A stretch of 64,000 nucleotides of DNA from Shewanella corallii (GCF_023349125.1 NZ_JAKIKT010000001.1:372001-436000), one strand, 5' to 3'. Numbered from the stretch's first letter, positions 18,074 through 27,357 are shown. Numbers and translations: made by a program. Notes: generated by a model not told the origin, from the sequence alone.

Positions 18074-19300
18074 ATGGAAATTTTTATCAGTATTTTAGGT
18101 ATGCTCAGTCTGATGGGACTGGCTGTGTTGCTGTCAGAAAATCGCAAAGCGATTAACGTGCGCACTGTACTGGGCGCATTGGCTTTCCAGGTGGCTTTCG
18201 GTGCATTTGTAATGTACGTGCCTGCTGGTCAGAGCGTACTGCAGGTTGCTTCCGATGGCGTGATGAACGTAATCGGCTATGGTAACGAAGGCCTGAAGTT
18301 CCTGTTCGGTGACCTGGCCAACTTTGGTATGGGCTTTATCTTTGTTATCAACGTACTGTGTGTGGTTGTATTCGTCAGCTCGCTGATCGCCGTACTGTAC
18401 CATCTGGGTATTATGCAGATGGTCATCGGTGTTATCGGTGGTGCTCTGGCCAGAATTCTGGGTACCAGCCGTGCGGAGTCTTTGTCAGCAACCGCCAACA
18501 TCTTTGTTGGTCCAATCGAAGCGCCTTCCATGGTGCGTCCTTTCGTTAAAACCATGACCCGCTCTGAGCTGTTCGCCGTAATGACCGGTGGTCTGGCGTC
18601 TGTGGCTGGCGGTACCATGATTGGTTACATCCAGATGGGTGTCGATGTTAAGTACGTACTGACGGCGGTATTTATGACTGCACCAGCCGGTCTGTTGTTT
18701 GCCAAACTGATGTGGCCGGAGACTGAAACCCCGGAAAACGACATCAAGAAGGTGATGGACGATCTGGAAGACAAGCCAGCCAACGTACTGGATGCTGCCG
18801 CCAACGGTGCTTCCATGGGGATGCAGCAGGTGATGGCAGTTGCGGCCTTGCTGCTGGCGTTCGTGGCGCTGATTGCGCTGGTGAACGGTATTATTGGTGG
18901 TATCGGCGGATGGTTCGGTATCGAAAGCCTGTCCCTGCAGATGATTCTGGGTTATATCCTGGCGCCTCTGGCATGGGTAATGGGTGTTCCCTGGAGCGAA
19001 GCAACCACTGCTGCCTCTTTCATTGGTCAGAAGATGGTGATCAACGAGTTTGTGGCTTACGTTGACTTCCTGAAGGTGGCAGATCAGCTGTCTGAAAAGA
19101 CCCAGGTAATTATCAGTTTCGCCCTGTGTGGCTTTGCCAACATTGGTTCTTTGGCCATGGTGATTGGCGGTCTGTCGGCTTTGTGCCCTGAGCGTCGTCA
19201 CGATTTGGGTAAAATTGGCGGTAAAGCACTGATTGCAGCTGCTTTGGCCAACTTGATGAGCGGCACTATTGCCGGTCTGTTGTTCTCTATTGGGGGTTAA
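18074..19300 (+). CDS. nupC: Concentrative nucleoside transporter, NupC/CNT family
   Basis: Inner-membrane nucleoside:cation symporter, 408 residues (E. coli NupC has 400). CNT-family signatures seen are [23 protein letters not shown] near 144-163, the G-rich re-entrant region [38 protein letters not shown] near 311-331 and a C-terminal [24 protein letters not shown]. About eight helices are visible. The deoD gene begins four bases after the stop, so import and phosphorolysis of purine nucleosides are encoded together. The start is the only ATG before the first helix. Ion specificity (H+ or Na+) is not resolved by sequence. Confidence 0.94.
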   Translation: MEIFISILGMLSLMGLAVLLSENRKAINVRTVLGALAFQVAFGAFVMYVPAGQSVLQVASDGVMNVIGYGNEGLKFLFGDLANFGMGFIFVINVLCVVVFVSSLIAVLYHLGIMQMVIGVIGGALARILGTSRAESLSATANIFVGPIEAPSMVRPFVKTMTRSELFAVMTGGLASVAGGTMIGYIQMGVDVKYVLTAVFMTAPAGLLFAKLMWPETETPENDIKKVMDDLEDKPANVLDAAANGASMGMQQVMAVAALLLAFVALIALVNGIIGGIGGWFGIESLSLQMILGYILAPLAWVMGVPWSEATTAASFIGQKMVINEFVAYVDFLKVADQLSEKTQVIISFALCGFANIGSLAMVIGGLSALCPERRHDLGKIGGKALIAAALANLMSGTIAGLLFSIGG

Positions 19301-19304
19301 TTCC

Positions 19305-20015
19305 ATGACACCACATATCAATGCCCAGAGTGGCGACTTTGCAAAAACAGTTCTGATGCCTGGCGACCCACTGCGCGCTAAATACATCGCTGAAAACTTT
19401 CTGGAAAACGCTCGTCTGGTGACTGACGTGCGCAATATGTTTGGTTATACCGGTGAATACCAGGGCAAGCGCATCTCTGTGATGGGTTCAGGTATGGGTG
19501 TTCCATCCATCTCTATCTATGCCAAAGAGCTGATCACCGATTTCGGTGTTGAAAACATCATCCGTATTGGTTCATGCGGCGCGGTAAGCGAGAAGATCAA
19601 GCTGATGGACGTGGTTATGGCGATGGGCGCGAGCACTGACTCTGCCGTTAACCGTACCCGTTTCCCACAGACTGACTTCGCTATGATTGCTGACTTCGGT
19701 CTGCTGCGTCGTGCTGCTGATGCTGCTGAGAAGCTGGGCGCCAGCTACCACGTGGGTAACCTGTACTCTTCTGATCTCTTCTATAGCCCGGATGAGAGCC
19801 GTTACGACTTTATGGAAAAGTACGGCATGCTGGGTGTGGAAATGGAAGCTGCGGGTCTGTATGGCGTGGCCACTGAGTTTGGCGCCCGTGCATTGGCCAT
19901 GATGACAGTGACCGACCACCTGCGTCTGGGTCAGCACCTGACTGCTGAAGAGCGTCAGCAGACTCTGAACGATATGATCAAGCTGACTCTGGAAGCGGTA
20001 AAAGACCTGGATTAA
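19305..20015 (+). CDS. deoD: Purine-nucleoside phosphorylase, DeoD type
   Basis: Cleaves purine (deoxy)nucleosides with phosphate to free base and (deoxy)ribose-1-phosphate. 236 residues from ATG 19305, against 239 in E. coli, with [20 protein letters not shown] at the N terminus as in hexameric DeoD. Further hallmarks are [17 protein letters not shown], the substrate loop [10 protein letters not shown] and VTDHLRLG with the catalytic Asp. GGGGGTT inside the nupC stop region serves as ribosome site; an in-frame ATG at 19269 would overlap nupC and is unlikely. It lies in a nupC-deoD operon and is not attached to deoCAB here. Confidence 0.96.
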   Translation: MTPHINAQSGDFAKTVLMPGDPLRAKYIAENFLENARLVTDVRNMFGYTGEYQGKRISVMGSGMGVPSISIYAKELITDFGVENIIRIGSCGAVSEKIKLMDVVMAMGASTDSAVNRTRFPQTDFAMIADFGLLRRAADAAEKLGASYHVGNLYSSDLFYSPDESRYDFMEKYGMLGVEMEAAGLYGVATEFGARALAMMTVTDHLRLGQHLTAEERQQTLNDMIKLTLEAVKDLD

Positions 20016-20085
20016 TACCAGGCCGCCCTCAGGGGCTAAGTCATGGAAAAATAAAAATAAGGTCAGGACTACCTGATTACCCTAC

Positions 20086-20131
20086 GGCCCCCGGATATCC
20101 AACTATAAAAAACGAACGGATAGCGGGGGCC
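20086..20131 (+). other. Hairpin downstream of deoD
   Basis: GGCCCCCGGATATCC faces GGATAGCGGGGGCC across a 17-base loop, giving a stem of about 13 pairs with one mismatch/bulge. It lies 70 bases after the deoD stop and lacks a clear T run, so it may stabilise the mRNA end rather than terminate. The rest of 20016-20305 shows no gene. Confidence 0.5.
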
Positions 20132-20305
20132 ACTTTGTATCTGTTTTCTGCAATCCATAAGTACTTGAGCAAGCGCAAATATTCACTTTCACGAAACTGT
20201 GATGCGCCACCCGCTATTGCCACCTTTCCTAACTTCATCACCCTTTGCAAGTCAGCATTTAGTCAGTAGACTGCCTGCAACTGATCAAGATTAAGGATTC
20301 TATGT

Positions 20306-20752
20306 ATGAGTATTTGGTTCAGGCCTGTCACGCTTGAAGACTGCGCCCGGCTGGATAACGGCATCAGTGGCAAAGGGACTTTGATGAAAACTCTGGGGAT
20401 AGAGGTCACCGAAATCGGTGATGATTATATGGTAGCGACCATGTCTGCTGGACCGCACCTGCATAATCCTCTGGGTATAGTGCACGGTGGTGCCAACGTA
20501 GTGCTGGCTGAGACTATTGCCAGTTACGCAGCCAATTTTGCAGTGGACTTTGAGAACTTTTACTGCGTTGGTCAGGAGATCAACGCCAATCACCTTAAGG
20601 CGTCCCGCAATGGGGTGTTAAAGGCGATAACCACTCCTGTTCATTTGGGCAAGCGCAGTTCAGTGTGGGAAGTGAAGATCTACAACAGTGCCGGAGAGAT
20701 GACCTGTATCTCCCGTATGACGGCAGCTGTGGTGGCCAGAGCCAAGAGCTGA
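20306..20752 (+). CDS. Hotdog-fold thioesterase, YdiI/MenI type
   Basis: Acyl-CoA thioesterase of the YdiI/EntH group, 148 residues. Alignment by eye with E. coli YdiI (1,4-dihydroxy-2-naphthoyl-CoA hydrolase, menaquinone pathway) is good: WFRPVTLEDC, HNPLGIVHGGANVVLAETIAS with the catalytic Glu in LAET, GQEINANHLK, and SSVWEVKIYNSAGE. The fold is a homotetrameric hotdog in this family. AAGGAT lies upstream of the ATG. A role in menaquinone synthesis is inferred, since substrates in this family overlap. It is a single gene closed by a strong hairpin. Confidence 0.88.
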   Translation: MSIWFRPVTLEDCARLDNGISGKGTLMKTLGIEVTEIGDDYMVATMSAGPHLHNPLGIVHGGANVVLAETIASYAANFAVDFENFYCVGQEINANHLKASRNGVLKAITTPVHLGKRSSVWEVKIYNSAGEMTCISRMTAAVVARAKS

Positions 20753-20769
20753 GTCAGAATGATAAAAAC

Positions 20770-20797
20770 AAAAAGCCCGCCGCATGCGGGCTTTTTG
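20770..20797. terminator. Bidirectional terminator after the thioesterase gene
   Basis: Stem AAAAAGCCCGC / GCGGGCTTTTT around CGCAT, with T run on the plus strand and A run on the left, so it could also stop leftward transcripts from the GDT1-family gene. Confidence 0.8.
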
Positions 20798-20909
20798 TTT
20801 CTGAACCTTTTGGTTTTGTTTTGTAGATAAGGATAATCTTAATTAATCGGTTTAGTTTATCCTGAAAGCCTCTATGCTTAAGCTTTTCCCACTGGATAGG
20901 AGAGGTGCT

Positions 20910-20966
20910 ATGGCATCTGTTTACGACTTGATTGAAGACTGGGTGCAACGCCAGGCAATCGTGTGA
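20910..20966 (+). CDS. Possible 18-residue small protein
   Basis: ATG with a strong ribosome site AGGAGAGG four bases upstream opens an 18-codon frame, MASVYDLIEDWVQRQAIV, ending in TGA. The predicted peptide is an amphipathic helix. An AT-rich stretch before it (about 20820-20890) could hold a promoter. It ends 11 bases before the convergent GDT1-family stop. No family is recognised and it may simply be chance; only the ribosome site supports it. Confidence 0.3.
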   Translation: MASVYDLIEDWVQRQAIV

Positions 20967-20977
20967 ATATCAAAGGC

Positions 20978-21535
20978 TCAGGCATATACCAGAGTCGCTG
21001 CCCCCAGTACGGCAAAAAGCAGGGCACAACCACGGCGTATCCAATCCAGCGGCAGTTTCTCTGCGCTGAAGTCACCCAACCAGATCACTGGTACATTGGC
21101 CAGCAGCATGCCTACTGTGGTTCCGGTCACGACCATCAGCAGATCATCGTAACGGGCTGACAGCACCAGGGTCGCGATTTGGGTTTTGTCCCCAATCTCA
21201 GCGAAAAAGAACAGAATGCAGGTGGCGATAAAGGGACCGAACCTGTAGAACCGACTTTCTTCCTCGTCGGCTTTGTCCGGCACCAATACCCATAGGGCAA
21301 TGGCAAAGAAGGAGGCGGAAATCAGCCAACTGCCAAGTTGTGGCGATACCCATTCCATTGCCCATTGGCCTAGCCAGGCTGCCGCAAAGTGGTTCAGAAC
21401 TGTGGCTACCAGAATACCGGAGACAATGGCGGTTTTGTTTTTAAAGCGGGCAGCCAGTAGTAGCGCCAGCAATTGGGTTTTATCACCGATTTCCGCAACG
21501 GCGACGGCAAGTGTCGAGGCCAGAAAAGCTTCCAA
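20978..21535 (-). CDS. TMEM165/GDT1 family cation (Mn2+) transporter
   Basis: Inner-membrane protein of the GDT1/UPF0016 family; bacterial members with this riboswitch (MneA/MntX type) export manganese. It shows the two family motifs EIGDKTQ, near residues 13 and 122, each inside a helix (VAVAEIGDKTQLLALLLAARF and FFAEIGDKTQIATLVLSARY), and about six helices in total. I chose TTG at 21535 since GGGAG lies seven bases upstream and homologues begin right before the first helix; GTG codons at 21601 or 21607 would add 22-24 residues and cannot be excluded. A yybP-ykoY element lies upstream, which supports manganese as substrate. Confidence 0.85.
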   Translation of the reverse strand: MEAFLASTLAVAVAEIGDKTQLLALLLAARFKNKTAIVSGILVATVLNHFAAAWLGQWAMEWVSPQLGSWLISASFFAIALWVLVPDKADEEESRFYRFGPFIATCILFFFAEIGDKTQIATLVLSARYDDLLMVVTGTTVGMLLANVPVIWLGDFSAEKLPLDWIRRGCALLFAVLGAATLVYA

Positions 21536-21601
21536 TTGAAATCTCCCGAAGAGCAGTGCGGGTGGAGTGAAACCTGAGGAAAACAGGGAATTCAGACGCA
21601 C

Positions 21602-21800
21602 GAGCACCGCTCCATTTAATGATATGGATTACGGTACTCAGGTCTTGCCAGGTTAGCTAAGCAGGCTTAAGCATGCAGTTAACTGTGAGCACCATGGCGT
21701 GATGTGGGTGCTGCGCACCTTGCCAAGTCTGTTGATACTCACCCCTATGTTGACCCAGATATTCATTCTGTTCTCAACGTCAGGCGGCTACTCCCCCGAG
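21602..21800 (-). ncRNA. yybP-ykoY manganese riboswitch with downstream hairpin
   Basis: Read on the minus strand, GGGGGAGTAGCC (21797-21786) is the conserved 5' motif and GGCAAGACC (21649-21641) the conserved 3' motif of yybP-ykoY aptamers. CTCGG and CCTGAG just outside them can form the closing P1 stem. Downstream, GAGTACCG (21639-21632) pairs with CGGTGCTC (21609-21602), enclosing CCAT/ATGG; this hairpin shares GAG with P1, so the two exclude each other, as an expression platform would. It masks a possible GGAG ribosome site. Mn2+ sensing is established for this RNA class; the exact switching mode here is inference. Confidence 0.88.
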
Positions 21801-21915
21801 GACGTCGTCATTCTAATGATTTCTGTCCGATTTTCAATCACTCACGCTAGGCTTACTTCATATTTTTCTGTTTCTTCGAAATAGAGCTTCTTGCTCTATT
21901 GTGCAGAACATAAGC

Positions 21916-21965
21916 CTCTGATAATGTCCGCTGAAGTGAAATACAATCTAATGCAAATAGAGTGA
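21916..21965 (+). promoter_or_regulatory. Conserved leader segment / possible leader peptide of the first TyrP-type gene
   Basis: CTCTGATAATGTCCGCTGA is identical to a segment at 23561 before the second paralogue. The embedded ATG (21924) opens a 13-codon frame MSAEVKYNLMQIE. Ribosome site is poor. It lies 329 bases before the permease start. Confidence 0.4.
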
Positions 21966-22252
21966 TGTACCTTACGATGATCAAGTTGCGATTTAGCCAG
22001 CCCCGGTGGCCGGCCTAATTCCAAAAGGAATCAAGCACAGCCATTGGGGCCTTACCTTTCGACCGTCAGAGTTGGAATGGTGTAGTAGGCTGAGCAAGTG
22101 ATTCCGGATTGTCCCCATTCGAATTATCACACTTCTGAAAACCCAGGTTTTCCCCCTCAAAAACTCTCCTGTACCCAGTTCTGAACCTGACCTGCTGCGT
22201 CCGGTTTTTCGGCGCGATTAAATACAAAAATAAACAATAACAGGACAAATTC

Positions 22253-23440
22253 GTGAGTTTAAAAATACTGGGTTCTATTGCCATAGTGGCAGGCACCGCT
22301 ATCGGTGCGGGTATGTTGGCCTTACCTCTGGCGACAGCAGCTTTAGGCTTCTGGCAAGCAACTGTACTGATGCTGGTTATCTGGGCACTGGCGACATACA
22401 CCTCTTTGCTGATGCTTGAGATCAACTTGAAATCCGGTGTCGGGGATAACCTCTTTGTGATTACCGGAAAGCTACTGGGTAAAAAAGGCCAGTTTATCCA
22501 AAGTGCCTCCTTCACCTGTTTGCTGTTTGCGCTGACGGCGGCCTATTTAACAGGAGGCTCTTCGCTGTTGTCTCTTAAAGCGCAAACTCTGTTGAATATT
22601 GAATTTAGTCATACTGCAGCTGTGTTGTTGTTTACCGGTATCCTCGGTGGATTCGCTGCTATGGGAGTCGCCTGGGTAGACAAGGTGTCGAGACTGCTGT
22701 TTTCTTTGATGGTTGTGGCGCTGGCGCTTGTGCTTATGTTCCTGCTACCGGAAGTCAGTCCTGCACAGGTGATGACTCAAGCTGTCACAGATAATCCGGA
22801 AAATGCCTGGTTGGCCGCGATTCCCGTCGTATTTACGTCGTTCGGCTTTCATGTGTGTATTGCTACTCTGGTTCGTTACCTCGACGGTGATGCCAAAGCG
22901 TTGCGCAAGGTTTTGCTGATAGGCTCTACCATTCCCCTTGCCTGTTATATCTTGTGGTTAATGGCGACGTTGGGAACACTCGGTGGCCCGGCAATTCATG
23001 GGCTTGAAGGCTCTCTTCCCAAACTGGTTACCGCGCTGCAGACAATAGTGGCGAGCGATATCATCAGCAAAGCGGTTTCACTATTCGCAGATCTGGCATT
23101 GATCACCTCCTTCCTGGGGGTGACTCTGAGCCTGTACGATTTTCTGGCTGAGCTGACAAGAACGGCCAACACCTTTATTGGGCGTTTGCAAACCTGGCTG
23201 ATTACCTTTATTCCGCCTTTATTGTGTGCGCTTTTCTACCCCGATGGTTTCATCGCAGTATTGGGTTTTGCCGCTGTGCCTCTGGTTTTCATCATAGTGT
23301 TTTTGCCGATCGCCATGGCACTACAGCAGCGTCACTCCCAGTCTTCCGGTTATCAGGTAGCAGGTGGAAAAGCCGGGTTTATGCTGGCTGCATTCAGTGG
23401 TCTGGCTATTGTGTTCGCTCAGTTGTGGGTGGCGTTGTAA
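22253..23440 (+). CDS. Aromatic amino acid permease, TyrP/Mtr (HAAAP) family, copy 1
   Basis: Inner-membrane proton symporter for tyrosine, tryptophan or a related aromatic amino acid. 395 residues with about 11 helices, against 403 for E. coli TyrP. Family hallmarks: the unwound first helix AIVAGTAIGAGMLALPLATA, the block VVFTSFGFHVCIATLVRYLDGD near 195-216 and FADLALITSFLGVTLSLYDF near 280-299. Start is GTG with AGGAC upstream. A close paralogue follows after about 400 bases in the same direction; most residues are identical, so this is a tandem duplication. Exact substrate cannot be read from sequence. No terminator with a T run separates the two copies. Confidence 0.9.
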   Translation: MSLKILGSIAIVAGTAIGAGMLALPLATAALGFWQATVLMLVIWALATYTSLLMLEINLKSGVGDNLFVITGKLLGKKGQFIQSASFTCLLFALTAAYLTGGSSLLSLKAQTLLNIEFSHTAAVLLFTGILGGFAAMGVAWVDKVSRLLFSLMVVALALVLMFLLPEVSPAQVMTQAVTDNPENAWLAAIPVVFTSFGFHVCIATLVRYLDGDAKALRKVLLIGSTIPLACYILWLMATLGTLGGPAIHGLEGSLPKLVTALQTIVASDIISKAVSLFADLALITSFLGVTLSLYDFLAELTRTANTFIGRLQTWLITFIPPLLCALFYPDGFIAVLGFAAVPLVFIIVFLPIAMALQQRHSQSSGYQVAGGKAGFMLAAFSGLAIVFAQLWVAL

Positions 23441-23449
23441 GAACACCTA

Positions 23450-23503
23450 AGGGAGCGTCAAACCTAGCTGAATTAAAGGCTTCGGCGATGACGCCTCCCT
23501 GAC
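23450..23503 (+). other. Imperfect hairpin between the two permease genes
   Basis: AGGGAGCGTCA faces TGACGCCTCCCT with one bulged base and a loop of about 30 bases; no T run. It may partly attenuate read-through from copy 1 to copy 2. Confidence 0.4.
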
Positions 23504-23560
23504 TTGTATGGTACCTCTGCTCGCCCGGTTCAGCGGCGTTCCCTTGTGCGCTTCAGTAGG

Positions 23561-23598
23561 CTCTGATAATGTCCGCTGAGGTCAAATTTTTAGAGTAA
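23561..23598 (+). promoter_or_regulatory. Conserved leader segment / possible leader peptide of the second TyrP-type gene
   Basis: Carries the same 19-base segment as the first copy. ATG at 23569 opens a 9-codon frame MSAEVKFLE. Compared with copy 1, codons 4 and 5 differ: GAA/GAG is silent (Glu), and GTG/GTC is silent (Val); codon 7 is Phe instead of Tyr. It lies 270 bases before the permease start. Confidence 0.4.
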
Positions 23599-23838
23599 GC
23601 AGAGATATATCTCGTGCCGGGGGCATTGTGACTTCGACAGAACCCCTGGCCCGGTTAGTTTATGGCGACGTTTGAACAGATAACGCCTGAACCTTGCTCC
23701 CGCGTTTAATCCGCTTCAGGAAGCTGATGATTTCCTTTTGCGCTCTCACCGCTTACCGTTGTTCTGAATCTGACTCTCTGCTGCCCGGTAAATCTGTGGC
23801 TATGTAAAACAAGAATAATGAGATAACAGGACATATTT

Positions 23839-25026
23839 GTGATTTTAAAGACTCTGGGTTCTATCGCCATTGTGGCTGGGACGGCCATTGGTGCCGGTAT
23901 GTTGGCTTTGCCTTTGGCCACTGCTGCGTTGGGGTTCTGGCAAGCCCTGATGTTAATGCTGATTATATGGGGACTGTCGGCATATACCGCCTTGCTGATG
24001 TTGGAGATTAATCTCAAGTCAGGTGTCGGTGAGAACGTCCACGTCATTACCGGTAAATTGTTGGGGAAAAAAGGACAGTTTATCCAGGGGGCCTCGTTTC
24101 TCAGTCTGCTGTTTGCGTTGACTGCGGCTTATCTGACTGGGGGCTCTTCTCTACTCACGCTAAAAGCTCAGTCTATGCTGGATATGGAGCTGAGCCATAC
24201 CACTGCTGTATTGCTGTTTACGCTTATCCTGGGAGGATTCGCGGCTCTGGGAGTGGCCTGGGTCGACAAGGTGTCCCGTTTGCTGTTCTCTCTGATGGTT
24301 GTCGCTTTGGTGATTGTTGTCGTGTTTCTGGTGCCTGAAGTGAGTCCGACTCAGATGATGCTGCAGGCAGTCGCTGAGGAGCCTGCTGGTATATGGATGG
24401 CAGCCATCCCTGTGGTGTTCACCTCATTTGGTTTCCATGTATGTATCGCGACTCTGGTGCGCTATCTGGATGGTGATACCAAGGTCCTGCGTAAAGTACT
24501 CTTGATAGGTTCTACTATCCCGCTGGCCTGTTACATCCTTTGGTTGATGGTGACCCTGGGCACAGTAGGCGGTCCTGAAATCAACTCTTTCAATGGTTCT
24601 TTGGCGGAGTTGGTTACTGCATTGAAGGCGATTGTGGAGAGTGACTTTATCAGTAAGGCGGTATCTCTGTTTGCTGACCTGGCGCTGATCACTTCCTTCC
24701 TGGGCGTGACCCTGAGCCTGTATGACTTCGTCGCTGAGCTGACCCGCGCCGCCCAGACTGTGGCCGGCCGTATTCAAACCTGGTTAATTACCTTTATTCC
24801 ACCTCTGTTGTGTGCGCTTTTCTACCCTGACGGTTTTGTGGCTGTACTCGGTTTTGCCGCAGTGCCACTGGTGGTAATGATTATCTTTCTGCCTATTGCC
24901 ATGGTATTGCGTCAGCGGCAAACACAGCCTCAGGGATATCAGGTGTCAGGTGGAAGAGCGGCACTGGCAGTGTCAGGCGCCGCCGGCACAATGATAGTGT
25001 TTGCCCAACTTTGGGTGGCGCTGTGA
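23839..25026 (+). CDS. Aromatic amino acid permease, TyrP/Mtr (HAAAP) family, copy 2
   Basis: Second tandem copy, also 395 residues with a GTG start and the same AACAGGACA ribosome region. The same motifs are present: VAGTAIGAGMLALPLATAAL, TSFGFHVCIATLVRYLDGDT and FLGVTLSLYDF. Differences from copy 1 are scattered and mostly conservative, with clusters in the loop after helix 5 and at the C-terminal end, so selection for function is likely in both. Upstream DNA is also related, so the duplicated unit included the leader. The two may differ in substrate (Tyr versus Trp or Phe) or in regulation. A terminator follows. Confidence 0.9.
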   Translation: MILKTLGSIAIVAGTAIGAGMLALPLATAALGFWQALMLMLIIWGLSAYTALLMLEINLKSGVGENVHVITGKLLGKKGQFIQGASFLSLLFALTAAYLTGGSSLLTLKAQSMLDMELSHTTAVLLFTLILGGFAALGVAWVDKVSRLLFSLMVVALVIVVVFLVPEVSPTQMMLQAVAEEPAGIWMAAIPVVFTSFGFHVCIATLVRYLDGDTKVLRKVLLIGSTIPLACYILWLMVTLGTVGGPEINSFNGSLAELVTALKAIVESDFISKAVSLFADLALITSFLGVTLSLYDFVAELTRAAQTVAGRIQTWLITFIPPLLCALFYPDGFVAVLGFAAVPLVVMIIFLPIAMVLRQRQTQPQGYQVSGGRAALAVSGAAGTMIVFAQLWVAL

Positions 25027-25093
25027 TGTAGCCTTCAGTGGTGCTTTTGTAACGCATCATGTCGACAGAGTTGGCAAAAAAGTGACATGTGAT

Positions 25094-25124
25094 AAAGTCG
25101 GGTTCCAGTTGGCCCGACTTTTTG
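25094..25124 (+). terminator. Terminator after the second TyrP-type gene
   Basis: Stem AAAGTCGGG / CCCGACTTT with TTCCAGTTGG loop and T run. Confidence 0.8.
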
Positions 25125-25200
25125 TTTCTGCCCGGCACAAAAATGACTAATGGGCGGGATGGCCACCCACATAAGCAAATACATATATGGACATAAGATC

Positions 25201-27357
25201 ATGAAAAAATGGTTACTAACGGCTGCGGTGGCCACTGCCTTTACCGCCCAGGCCGATGAGGGGATGTGGCAGCCACACCAGTTGCCTGATATGGCTGCAG
25301 AGCTGAAGGCCAAGGGCCTTGAGATAGATGTAAAGTCTATCTCTGAGCTGACTGAGTTTCCTATGAATGCGGTGATTAGCCTGGGGGGCTGTACCGCTTC
25401 TTTCGTATCGCCAAAAGGCCTGGTGGTGACCAATCATCACTGTGCCTACGGCGCTATTCAATATAACTCCACTGCTGACAATAACCTGCTGAAAGATGGC
25501 TTTCTGGCGCGCAAGATGTCAGATGAACTGCAGGCGACTCCTGGCTCCCGCATGTATGTCACTGAAGAGATCACCAATGTGACCGACAAGGTGACAGCCG
25601 GGCTGTCATCAAAGCAGGGCAATGATTTCTATAAAGAGGTAGAAGCTCGCGAAAAGACCTTGGTTGCTGAATGTGAGCAGGAAGGTGGTTATCGCTGTCA
25701 GGTATACAGCTTCCACCGTGGCCTCGAATATTATCTGGTGAAACAGTTGGAGATCCGCGATGTACGTCTGGTATACAACCCGGCGGGCAGTGTGGGCAAA
25801 TATGGTGGTGACATCGACAACTGGATGTGGCCCCGTCATACCGGTGACTTCTCCTTCTATCGTGCCTATGTTGGGCCTGACGGAAAGCCAGCCGATTATA
25901 GTGAAGACAATGTACCATTTGAGCCGGACAGCTTCCTGAAGGTGTCAGCCAAAGGTGTTCAGGAAGGGGACTTTGTGATGGTTGCCGGTTATCCCGGCCG
26001 CACCAACAGATATCGCACCGCTGAAGAGGTGGAGAACCAGTTTGAATGGGTATATCCCAATGCCAAAGGACTGCGGGAAACCATCATGGATATCATCTAT
26101 GAAGCCGCGCCGGAAGGTTCTGACGATCGCATTAAGTATGAGAGCGCGTTGGCGGGTCTGGCCAATTACGCCAAGAACTACACCTCAATGATTGAGTTTT
26201 ATGGCAAGTCCTCCATGTTGGCAGACAAGGTTGCCATGGAGAAGGAACTGGCAGAGTGGATCAATGCCAACAGCGACCGTAAAAAGCTGTATGGTAAGGC
26301 GTTGACCGAGTTGAACCAGCTGATTGCCAAAGACAAGCAAACTCAGGAAAGAGACCTGATCCTCGGCTATATGGGTTACTCCCAGATGCTGAAGACGGCA
26401 GACAGTCTGTATCGTTTGGCCAATGAGAAGCAAAAGCCGGATATGGAGCGTGAACCTGGTTACCAGGAGCGGGATATGACTCGCTTTAAATCAGGTATGG
26501 AGCGCATCGACCGTCGTTATGCCGAGAGTGTGGATAAGGCGATTTTCCTGGAGATGCTGAGTCGTTATGCCCAGTTGCCTGCAGAGCAGCGTGTGCCCGG
26601 ATTTGATAAGGCATTCGGCATTAAGGGCAAGTTCGATCAGGTCAGGCTTGAGAAGATGCTTAACAAAGCTTACGCCGCCACAAAGTTGGACGATAAAGCG
26701 ACCCGACTGGCCTGGATGGACAAGTCTGTTGAGGAGTTTAAGCAGTCTGATGACCCCTTTATCAAGCTGGCAGTTGCTCGCTATGATGCCCGTCAGGCAC
26801 TGGAAGCTGAGCGTAAACAGCTGGCAGGCGACCTGATGAAGGTTCGTCCTGTCTATATGGAAGCGATTATTGCCTTTAATGAAAGTCAGGGTAAGCCGGT
26901 TTATGCTGATGCCAACTCCAGTCTGCGTGTCACTGTTGGCCATGTTAAAGGTTATGCGCCGCAAGATGGTCTGTATGCTATCCCATTCACTCGTCTGGAA
27001 GGCATTCTGGCCAAGGACACAGGTGTTGACCCATTCGATGCACCCAAAAAGCAATTGGAGCTTATCGAGCAGAAACAGTATGGCGATTACTATATGCCTG
27101 CCATCGACTCAGTACCGGTAAACTTCCTGTCGACTCTGGATACCACTGGCGGTAACTCAGGTTCACCGGCTATGAATGGTCGTGCCGAGCTGGTGGGACT
27201 GCTGTTTGATGGTGTTTATGAGTCAATCATTGGCGACTGGAACTATGATGATCGAACCAATCGCTCTATTCAGGTGGACAGCCGTTATATGCTGTGGGTG
27301 ATGGAGTATCTGGATAACGCTGACAACCTGTTGGAAGAGATGGTTATCGTTAAGTAA
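25201..27357 (+). CDS. S46 family dipeptidyl peptidase (DPP7/DPP11 type), exported
   Basis: Periplasmic or outer-surface serine exopeptidase that removes dipeptides from peptide N termini. 718 residues from ATG 25201, matching the roughly 710 of DPP7/DPP11. Signal peptide about 1-18 (MKKWLLTAAVATAFTAQA/D). Trypsin-like residues: H80 in TNHHC, Asp within the family block DNWMWPRHTGDF (206-217), and S653 in GGNSGSP. A long helical insertion lies between. In the S1-pocket region the sequence reads LLFDGVYE; Gly at this place is typical of DPP7-like enzymes (hydrophobic P1), whereas DPP11 carries Arg, so DPP7-like specificity is inferred. An in-frame ATG at 25150 would mask the signal peptide. 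Probably used for growth on peptides. Confidence 0.92.
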   Translation: MKKWLLTAAVATAFTAQADEGMWQPHQLPDMAAELKAKGLEIDVKSISELTEFPMNAVISLGGCTASFVSPKGLVVTNHHCAYGAIQYNSTADNNLLKDGFLARKMSDELQATPGSRMYVTEEITNVTDKVTAGLSSKQGNDFYKEVEAREKTLVAECEQEGGYRCQVYSFHRGLEYYLVKQLEIRDVRLVYNPAGSVGKYGGDIDNWMWPRHTGDFSFYRAYVGPDGKPADYSEDNVPFEPDSFLKVSAKGVQEGDFVMVAGYPGRTNRYRTAEEVENQFEWVYPNAKGLRETIMDIIYEAAPEGSDDRIKYESALAGLANYAKNYTSMIEFYGKSSMLADKVAMEKELAEWINANSDRKKLYGKALTELNQLIAKDKQTQERDLILGYMGYSQMLKTADSLYRLANEKQKPDMEREPGYQERDMTRFKSGMERIDRRYAESVDKAIFLEMLSRYAQLPAEQRVPGFDKAFGIKGKFDQVRLEKMLNKAYAATKLDDKATRLAWMDKSVEEFKQSDDPFIKLAVARYDARQALEAERKQLAGDLMKVRPVYMEAIIAFNESQGKPVYADANSSLRVTVGHVKGYAPQDGLYAIPFTRLEGILAKDTGVDPFDAPKKQLELIEQKQYGDYYMPAIDSVPVNFLSTLDTTGGNSGSPAMNGRAELVGLLFDGVYESIIGDWNYDDRTNRSIQVDSRYMLWVMEYLDNADNLLEEMVIVK

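Noticed and set aside
20754..20948. 64-codon minus-strand frame near 20850
   Set aside because: It runs into the terminator hairpin, and there is no ribosome site.
23803..23820. TyrR box before the second permease
   Set aside because: Only the TGTAAA half is present; the TTTACA half does not follow at the right distance.
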